From IMG/VR virus record IMGVR_UViG_3300025101_000049, positions 1-44,176 of that record: a DNA stretch of 44,176 nucleotides. The stretch is one strand, 5' to 3'. Below the pieces are notes generated by a model. The model worked only from the letters and a program-made list of their open reading frames with translations, was not told where the DNA came from and did not search any database. Within the stretch, counting starts at the first letter, position 1. The number at the start of each line of letters is the position of its first letter. The DNA comes from a virus. The position numbers and the translations under genes were made by a program. This document shows, piece after piece, positions 39,409-44,176 of this stretch.

Positions 39409-40302
39409 ATGGAAAATCTTATGGAAGAGAAAGAAGTCGAAAAGACTGAAGAAGTCGTATCGCCAGAGCCGCGAGAAGAAGCGGTTGAGATTGAGGTTGA
39501 ACAGTCTGATGATGCTCCGGCGGCAGAAGCTGCGCCGGAAGAGCCAACCCAACAAGAGAAACAAGTCTCTGACTCTCAAAAGAGAATTGATCGCCTGACC
39601 AAGCTGCGTCGAGAGGCGGAGCGTCGGGAAAAGGATGCACTGGCATATGCAGAGGCCGTCAAGAAAGAGGCGGATGAGCTAAAGACCAGAATGCGTACTT
39701 TGGATCAAGGGTATGTCCAAGAGTATTCTGGGCGTGTTGAGTCAGAGTTGGAGACTGCCAAGTCGGCACTGCGGCAGGCCATGTCTATCGGTGACACCGA
39801 TGCCGCCGTTGAAGCGCAGGAAAGACTGGCCCAGTTAAGTGTTGCGAAAGAACGCGCTCGCCAAGCACAAGCGCAGTTTGACAGACAGCCCGCACAGCAG
39901 GAAGCTGCCCCGGCGGCAGAACAGCAATACAATCAATCTGAGCCCCAACGCCCCGACCCTAAAGCAGAAGAGTGGGCGGAGCGTAATGAGTGGTTTGGCA
40001 AAGACGAGGCGATGACGTATGCGGCGTTTGGCATACATAAACGTCTTGTCGAAAATGAAGGGTTTGACCCGAACTCAGATGATTACTATACTGAGTTGGA
40101 CAGACGACTTGTGGACAAGTTTCCCAATGAGTTTGACAAAACCAGTCAGTCGAGCAGCCGCCCCGTTCAGACGGTAGCTTCGGCATCTAGGACTGCTAAA
40201 ACATCTGGACGCCGCAAGGTCAAATTGACCCCCTCTCAGGTCGCTATAGCCAAGAAATTGGGTGTGCCTCTTGAAGAGTATGCTAAGTACGTAAAGGAGT
40301 AA
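39409..40302 (+). CDS. scaffolding protein
   Basis: 297 residues. Highly acidic N-terminus (EEKEVEKTEEVVSPEPREE...), long central coiled coil (about 60-165) and a basic C-terminal region (TSGRRKVKLTPSQVAIAKKLGVPLEEYAKYVKE) that should bind the capsid protein. This is the usual architecture of scaffolds, and the gene lies between portal and capsid. Nine bases after the GroES-like stop. Confidence 0.75.
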   Translation: MENLMEEKEVEKTEEVVSPEPREEAVEIEVEQSDDAPAAEAAPEEPTQQEKQVSDSQKRIDRLTKLRREAERREKDALAYAEAVKKEADELKTRMRTLDQGYVQEYSGRVESELETAKSALRQAMSIGDTDAAVEAQERLAQLSVAKERARQAQAQFDRQPAQQEAAPAAEQQYNQSEPQRPDPKAEEWAERNEWFGKDEAMTYAAFGIHKRLVENEGFDPNSDDYYTELDRRLVDKFPNEFDKTSQSSSRPVQTVASASRTAKTSGRRKVKLTPSQVAIAKKLGVPLEEYAKYVKE

Positions 40303-40307
40303 GATCA

Positions 40308-40793
40308 GTGTCTGATATTGAAATTACAAAATCTTCCGGCGTTGATCGTAGCTCCCGTGCTAGTAAGACAAGGGAGAAAGAGGCAAGGCGTAAGCCTTGG
40401 GCTCCCCCGTCTATGCTAGACGCACCACCTGCGCCCGATGGATATAAGCATCGTTGGATTAGGGTTGAGGTTCGTGGATTTGATGATCAGAAGAATATTT
40501 CTGCTCGTCTGCGCGAAGGCTACGAACTTGTCCGCCAAGATGAATATCCAGATTTCGAGGCCCCCGTCATTGATTCAGGTAAATATGCTGGTGTGTTTGG
40601 AGTTGGCGGATTAATTCTCGCTCGTATCCCATTAGAAACCGTCGCGGAACGGAAAGCCTACTTTGATGGTAGGACGAAGGACCAGATGGATGCGGTGGAT
40701 CACGATATGATGCGGGAAAATTCTCACTCTACAATGAGGATCAGCAATGCTGATCGTCAATCGCGTGTAACCTTTGGTGGCCCTAAAAACTAG
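40308..40793 (+). CDS. unknown structural-region protein (GTG start)
   Basis: 161 residues. Starts with GTG at 40308, supported by AAGGAG 8 bases upstream. The N-terminus is basic and Pro-rich; the middle KHRWIRVEVRGFDDQKNISARLREGYELV is a compact alpha/beta domain; the C-terminus is polar. Homologues sit before capsid genes in marine podoviruses (memory). Assembly role likely, details unknown. Confidence 0.55.
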   Translation: MSDIEITKSSGVDRSSRASKTREKEARRKPWAPPSMLDAPPAPDGYKHRWIRVEVRGFDDQKNISARLREGYELVRQDEYPDFEAPVIDSGKYAGVFGVGGLILARIPLETVAERKAYFDGRTKDQMDAVDHDMMRENSHSTMRISNADRQSRVTFGGPKN

Positions 40794-40811
40794 GGCTGAT
40801 TGGAGACAAAA

Positions 40812-41459
40812 ATGGCAAACCAAGATACTGCCTTTGGTCTTCGTCCAATTGGACTCAACGGTGCAGCGGCTAACACCACTGGTGTGACTCAGTATGAGAT
40901 CGCATCCAACAATACGAATGCTATTTACCAGTATTCACCAGTCATTCCGCTAGCGGCGGGTGTGATCGACATTGTTGGTAATGCAAACGGTGGTACAGTT
41001 CCTGCTCTTGGGGTCTTCATGGGCGTCGAATATGTTGACAGTTCTACTAAAAAGACTGTTTTCAAAAACTACTGGCCCGGTTCAAACAACGTTAGCGTTG
41101 ACACGAACTTCCCGGTCAAAGCTCTTGTAGCTGATAACCCAAATCAACTGTTTATGGTGGCCGCAGATGGGGCAACAACAGACCGTGCAACTGCACTGGC
41201 TGATGTTTTCGCAAATGCATCACTGGCAACAGCGACTAGCGGTTCAACTGCAACTGGGCGTTCCTCTGCTGAACTTGATATTTCCACGGCGGCAGCAACC
41301 GCAACGCTGTTCATGCGTATTGTGGGTTTGACGACTGATGACGCAAACCTCGATTATGCATCAGCGGGTGTGAATTACATTGTTCGGTTTAATTTCCACC
41401 ACAATGCACCTTGCTCTAGCTCTGATTCTCAGACTACAGCAGCGTCTACTGGCATATAA
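40812..41459 (+). CDS. head decoration/virion structural protein
   Basis: 215 residues from MANQDTAFGLRPIGLNG, chosen because GGAG lies 5 bases upstream; a TTG 12 bases earlier is less likely. Beta-rich, Gly/Ala/Thr-rich sequence with 'FGLRPIG' start typical of proteins that accompany the capsid protein in this phage group. Probably decorates or seals the head. The next gene is the capsid protein. Confidence 0.7.
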   Translation: MANQDTAFGLRPIGLNGAAANTTGVTQYEIASNNTNAIYQYSPVIPLAAGVIDIVGNANGGTVPALGVFMGVEYVDSSTKKTVFKNYWPGSNNVSVDTNFPVKALVADNPNQLFMVAADGATTDRATALADVFANASLATATSGSTATGRSSAELDISTAAATATLFMRIVGLTTDDANLDYASAGVNYIVRFNFHHNAPCSSSDSQTTAASTGI

Positions 41460-41476
41460 GAAGGGAGATATAGACA

Positions 41477-42382
41477 ATGGCTATTTCTCGCGCACAACTA
41501 GCGAAAGAGCTAGAGCCGGGCCTAAACGCGCTGTTTGGTCTGGAATATTCTCGCTACGAGAACGAGCATGCTGAAATCTTTGAAGAGGAGTCGTCAGACC
41601 GCGCCTTTGAAGAAGAAGTAATGCTGGGGGGCTTCACAACGGCTCCTGTCAAGAGTGAAGGTGGCGCTGTCCAGTTCGACGACGCACAAGAGACATACAC
41701 TGCTCGCTATACACACGAGACAATTGCTCTTGCGTTTTCGATCACGGAAGAGGCTATCGAAGATAACCTCTATGATCGCCTTGCCTCGCGCTACACAAAG
41801 GCGCTGGCTCGTTCGATGGCTCAAACCAAGCAGATCAAGGCTGCGGCGATTCTGAACAATGCGTTCAGCACCGGCAGCCCGATTGGTGATGGTGCAGCAC
41901 TTTGTTCTGCCGCTCACCCATCTCTGTCTGGCAACCAGCGTAACCTGCTCTCCACAGCGGCGGATCTTAACGAAACGTCACTGGAGCAGATGCTGATTGA
42001 TATCGCAGGCTTTACCGATGAGCGTGGGCTCAAGGTTGCTGTACGCGGTATGAAGCTCATCATTCCGAAGGAACTTCAGTTTATCGCAGAGCGTGTGATG
42101 AACTCAAACCTTCGTGTTGGCACCGCCGACAATGATGCGAACGCCATGAAGAACATGGGCATGATTCCAGACGGCGCAGTGGTTAACCACTTCCTGACCG
42201 ACACAGATGCATTCTTCATCAAGACTGATGCACCTAACGGCTTCAAGATGTTTAACCGCTCACCAATCAAAAGCTCCATGGAAGGGGATTTTGATACTGG
42301 CAACATGCGCTTCAAGGCACGTGAGCGTTATAGCTTTGGTGTATCTGACTGGCGTTGTGTCTTCGGCACACCCGGCGCATAA
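41477..42382 (+). CDS. major capsid protein (Mu gpT/HK97 fold type)
   Basis: 301 residues with GGGAG upstream. EDDAQETYTARYTHETIALAF-type strand (residues about 62-85), ITEEAIEDNLYDRLASRYTKALARSMAQTKQ spine helix (88-118), PHPSLSG-like CSAAHPSLSGNQRN, and MKLIIPKELQFIAERVMNS then SDWRCVFGTPGA at the end. This is the order of Mu-like head subunits with the HK97 fold. It is the end of its transcription unit: a strong terminator follows 26 bases later. Confidence 0.88.
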   Translation: MAISRAQLAKELEPGLNALFGLEYSRYENEHAEIFEEESSDRAFEEEVMLGGFTTAPVKSEGGAVQFDDAQETYTARYTHETIALAFSITEEAIEDNLYDRLASRYTKALARSMAQTKQIKAAAILNNAFSTGSPIGDGAALCSAAHPSLSGNQRNLLSTAADLNETSLEQMLIDIAGFTDERGLKVAVRGMKLIIPKELQFIAERVMNSNLRVGTADNDANAMKNMGMIPDGAVVNHFLTDTDAFFIKTDAPNGFKMFNRSPIKSSMEGDFDTGNMRFKARERYSFGVSDWRCVFGTPGA

Positions 42383-42408
42383 CCAAGCTACGGCTGATAC
42401 AAATGTGA

Positions 42409-42439
42409 AAAGGGCGGCGGTTGCCGCCCTTTCTTTTTT
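42409..42439 (+). terminator. intrinsic terminator after the capsid gene
   Basis: AAAGGGCGGC, GGTT loop, GCCGCCCTTT, then CTTTTTTG. Strong rho-independent form. Confidence 0.9.
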
Positions 42440-42449
42440 GTTATATATT
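42421..42449 (+). promoter_or_regulatory. promoter for the post-capsid unit
   Basis: TTGCCG (42421-42426), 17-base spacer, TATATT (42444-42449). The -35 lies inside the terminator stem, so a new transcript would begin near 42457, just before the pseudoknot leader. Confidence 0.5.
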
Positions 42450-42467
42450 GATTTTGGGCGTAACTCA

Positions 42468-42541
42468 GCTTTGTAGACAGGATCATGCCCACCTGACATT
42501 GCACGGACTACAAAGCGAAACCTTGTGCAAAGGGTGTTAAT
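42468..42541 (+). promoter_or_regulatory. riboswitch-like pseudoknot leader
   Basis: P1: GCTTTGTAG (42468-42476) with CTACAAAGC (42508-42516), 9 bp perfect. Inside its loop, P2: CAGG (42478-42481) with CCTG (42492-42495). P3: TTGCAC (42499-42504) in the P1 loop with GTGCAA (42525-42530) downstream, giving an H-type pseudoknot or an alternative fold. The P3 3' arm touches the ribosome site AAAGGGTG, 5 bases before the ATG at 42542. The layout suggests translational control; ligand or trigger unknown. Confidence 0.55.
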
Positions 42542-43024
42542 ATGGCTTCAACTACTTTTTCAGGTCCGGTGACCTCTACCGCCGGTTTCATTTCAGGATC
42601 CGATTCTCTCGTATCTGTAGCTGCGGATGTAACATTGACCTCTGCGGGTCACGCAGGTCGTACAATGGTCTTGGGCGTAGCAAGCGGCGCGACTGTTACT
42701 CTTCCTGCTGCCAGCGGAACCGGCAACATTTATAGGTTCTTTGTGGCAACCACTGTTACTTCAAACAATTACATCATTCAGGTCGCTAGCGGCGACGACA
42801 CCATGGCTGGTGTGGCGATTGTGGCTAACGACTCAGACAACTCTGCATCTATCTTTGAAACTGCCGCAACGAGCGATACGATCACTCTGAACGGTACGAC
42901 CACCGGCGGCATTCTTGGGGGCACGATTGAGATTCAAGACGTAGCGTCAAATGTGTTCTCTGTTGTTGCTCGTGGTGCTGCAACAGGTTCCGAAGCTACT
43001 CCTTTCTCTGCTGCTGTTTCGTAA
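42542..43024 (+). CDS. virion structural protein, beta-rich
   Basis: 160 residues, MASTTFSGPVTSTAGFISGS... Nearly all Ser/Thr/Gly/Ala/Val, low in charge, predicted all-beta, like capsid-surface or fibre-associated proteins ('FSGPVTSTAGF' is a common opening in phage head decoration proteins). It is preceded by its own promoter and a structured leader, so its level is probably controlled separately from the capsid protein. Confidence 0.65.
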   Translation: MASTTFSGPVTSTAGFISGSDSLVSVAADVTLTSAGHAGRTMVLGVASGATVTLPAASGTGNIYRFFVATTVTSNNYIIQVASGDDTMAGVAIVANDSDNSASIFETAATSDTITLNGTTTGGILGGTIEIQDVASNVFSVVARGAATGSEATPFSAAVS

Positions 43025-43034
43025 GAGGCTTATC

Positions 43035-43118
43035 ATGGGTAAGCTCAACGGTGGCAAAAAGTCTGTCAAGAAGGCCGTAAAGGCCGTCAAGAAGGCTACG
43101 AAAAAGAACGGAGAGTAA
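43035..43118 (+). CDS. 27-residue lysine-rich peptide
   Basis: The ATG lies 10 bases after the previous stop, with AAGAGG upstream. MGKLNGGKKSVKKAVKAVKK then ATKKNGE: 12 of 27 residues are Lys, with internal KAV/KKA repeats forming an amphipathic basic helix. Likely to bind DNA or the capsid interior. Too short for usual gene finders. Confidence 0.5.
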   Translation: MGKLNGGKKSVKKAVKAVKKATKKNGE

Positions 43119-43121
43119 GCT

Positions 43122-43394
43122 ATGGCAGGCTCTGATGTAAGGACGAAACGGATTACTGGCACTGGGTCACTTGGTGTTGGTCCCGCTCGTATTCGACAGA
43201 TACAGTTAAAGACTGCATCTGGAACTCCAAGGCTCACCATTACAGATGGTTCCGGCGGCGCTACAGTCTTAGATTTGGACTTCAACGCTTCTGACACACA
43301 TTCTGTGAACATCCCTGCTGAAGGTATTAGGGTTACGGACATTTTTGTCGGCACTCTAACTAACATCACAGCAGTAACGTTCTTTTTTAACTAG
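43122..43394 (+). CDS. small beta-rich virion protein
   Basis: 90 residues, MAGSDVRTKRITGTGSLGVG... A compact beta-sandwich-like sequence (IRQIQLKTASGTPRLTITDGSGG...). Often seen in marine phages after capsid genes. Structural role likely from position. Confidence 0.6.
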   Translation: MAGSDVRTKRITGTGSLGVGPARIRQIQLKTASGTPRLTITDGSGGATVLDLDFNASDTHSVNIPAEGIRVTDIFVGTLTNITAVTFFFN

Positions 43395-43401
43395 GTGAGT
43401 C

Positions 43402-43686
43402 ATGGCTTCGCGTAACGACAAGATGCCGAAGCGAAACAAAAAGAATTTCCGCCCCACAAAGTCTGGGGCGGGAATGACTAAAGCCGGGGTTGCGGCGTAC
43501 CGAAAAGCAAATCCCGGTAGTAAACTACAGACCGCGGTGACCGGAAAAGTTAAGAAGGGCAGCAAGGCTGCAAAAAGACGCAAGTCGTTTTGCGCTCGTT
43601 CCGCCGGTCAAATGAAAAAGTTTCCTAAAGCAGCTAAAAATCCTAATAGCCGCTTACGCCAAGCTAGGAAGAGGTGGAAATGCTAA
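43402..43686 (+). CDS. basic Cys-containing protein (DUF6321-like)
   Basis: 94 residues. GAGMTKAGVAAYRKANPGSKLQTAVTG, then GSKAAKRRKSFCARSAGQMK and the end RKRWKC: the order GxTxxGxxxYxxxxPGSxLxxxVTG ... RRKSFCAR is that of a small basic phage family I remember as DUF6321. Its function is not established. Very Lys/Arg-rich, so probably DNA- or capsid-associated. Confidence 0.65.
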   Translation: MASRNDKMPKRNKKNFRPTKSGAGMTKAGVAAYRKANPGSKLQTAVTGKVKKGSKAAKRRKSFCARSAGQMKKFPKAAKNPNSRLRQARKRWKC

Positions 43687-43898
43687 CGTGGGACAAACTT
43701 GCTCCGGCGCTGATTCTCACCGGAATTGGCTGGCTGTCTATGGAAATGTCTGTGGTAAAGACAGACTTAGCAGTTTTGAATGTTCAGCTTGAAAATGTTC
43801 AAGAAAAAATTGCGTCTAACAACGCAATGATTACTCCTATGTGGGAAGATTTTCTTTTGGAGAAGTCTGATGACTATGTCGCGTGGAACAATGACTAG
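43680..43898 (+). CDS. small membrane/coiled-coil protein
   Basis: 72 residues from MLTWDKLAPALILTG, chosen for GAGG 5 bases upstream; a GTG two codons earlier is possible. A membrane segment (LAPALILTGIGWLSMEM) is followed by a coiled coil (DLAVLNVQLENVQEKIASNNAM). It resembles Rz/spanin-type or holin-like small proteins in layout, but this is weak. Overlaps the genes on both sides. Confidence 0.5.
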   Translation: MLTWDKLAPALILTGIGWLSMEMSVVKTDLAVLNVQLENVQEKIASNNAMITPMWEDFLLEKSDDYVAWNND

Positions 43899-44130
43899 GC
43901 AGGTCAATACAGGGCCGAAGCCTAAAAAAATAAAGCCAACTTATTTTAGAAAGGGTGGCGGTGTCAGCAGGAAAAGCAAAGGGTCTAAAATTTGTCCGGA
44001 AGGAAAAGCATGGGCTAAACGGACGTTTGATACATACCCGTCGGCGTATGCAAACTTGGCCGCATCAAAATACTGTAAAGACCCCAACTACGCTAAAAAG
44101 TCAAAAGGCGGAAAGCGAAGAGGGAAGTAA
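43870..44130 (+). CDS. basic Cys-containing small protein
   Basis: 86 residues from the ATG at 43870 with GGAG 7 bases upstream; ATGs at 43876 and 43891 are alternatives. ICPEGKAWAKRTFDTYPSAYANLAASKYCKDPNYAKK followed by a basic end is a motif common in small proteins near capsid genes of marine phages (memory). Two Cys and many Lys. Its stop overlaps the next start (TAATG). Confidence 0.6.
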   Translation: MTMSRGTMTRQVNTGPKPKKIKPTYFRKGGGVSRKSKGSKICPEGKAWAKRTFDTYPSAYANLAASKYCKDPNYAKKSKGGKRRGK

Positions 44131-44176
44131 TGGGTGAGCTTCAAAAATGGTTGAAGCAAGACTGGGTAAGGATTGG
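44130..44176 (+). CDS. start of a small marine-phage protein (partial)
   Basis: MGELQKWLKQDWVRI... then the window ends. The opening 'xLxxWxKQDWVRIG' is that of a family of short Lys/Gly/Cys-rich proteins of marine phages (memory), which continue with a KGKCG-type region. Only 15 residues are visible. Confidence 0.5.
   Translation, partial: MGELQKWLKQDWVRI

Noticed and set aside
1-44176. Possible circular closure: joining the window end to its start keeps the frame of the cut ORFs
   Set aside because: It would fuse the start of a small marine-phage protein to a DITAVAGI tail-fibre ending in a 31-residue ORF. The in-frame join has a one in three chance and there is no terminal overlap, so missing sequence is more likely.
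1-44176. Integrase, phage RNA polymerase, CRISPR array, tRNA genes, insertion sequences
   Set aside because: Looked for in the reading frames and repeats; none found in this window. Absence is limited to what is visible here, since both ends are cut.

Overview
The window looks like most of the genome of a short-tailed, tailed double-stranded DNA phage. It carries a large and a small terminase subunit, an approximately 800-residue portal, a scaffold, an HK97-type capsid protein, a P22 gp10-like stabilisation protein, very long virion/ejection-type proteins, a 3TM holin and a GH108 lysozyme. It also has its own replisome. Gene style (GroES-like protein, EF-hand membrane protein, small Lys-rich proteins near the capsid gene) resembles marine phages of Alphaproteobacteria (HMO-2011-like podoviruses and pelagic relatives). 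That host assignment is inference from remembered family resemblance and from two perfect parS sites, not from a search.

Layout. (1) 1-12.99 kb, rightward: tail fibre-like end, tail/stabilisation protein, five virion or ejection-type proteins and a lysozyme. (2) 12.9-14.6 kb, leftward: SNF2-type helicase and a zinc-ribbon microprotein. (3) 14.65-21.46 kb, rightward: replication block with an SSB-like protein, an AEP primase, a UvrD/Rep-type helicase and a family A DNA polymerase with Leu at the '762' position. (4) 21.46-26.2 kb: regulatory/accessory region with a possible small RNA between two twin terminators, a ribbon-helix-helix protein, a leftward ParB/Srx-like operon, two 16-bp parS sites in a divergent promoter region, many small genes, a switch-like pair of alternative hairpins and a TGTAACGC iteron array. 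(5) 26.2-27.7 kb: small terminase, an overlapping VRR-NUC nuclease and two small genes. (6) 27.73-30.06 kb: a cassette bounded by terminators, with a Cys-rich protein and a DUF932 protein of phage/plasmid type. (7) 30.06-30.55 kb: GC-rich noncoding DNA full of dyads. (8) 30.55-44.18 kb, rightward: large terminase, an 835-residue protein, portal, small membrane proteins, holin, GroES-like protein, scaffold and capsid. After these come a terminator, a promoter and a riboswitch-like pseudoknot leader, then small structural and basic proteins. Both ends of the window cut genes.

The most unusual combination is the two consensus chromosomal parS sites beside a ParB/Srx-fold protein, a Leu762-type polymerase, a DUF932 cassette and an iteron-like array, with no integrase visible. 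A working hypothesis is a phage that persists outside the chromosome and uses, or titrates, the host ParB segregation system. The other most promising items are the pseudoknot leader before the gene at 42542, the possible small RNA at 21.55-21.70 kb, and the replisome in which both the SSB-like protein and the primase end in an SSB-type DIPF tip.
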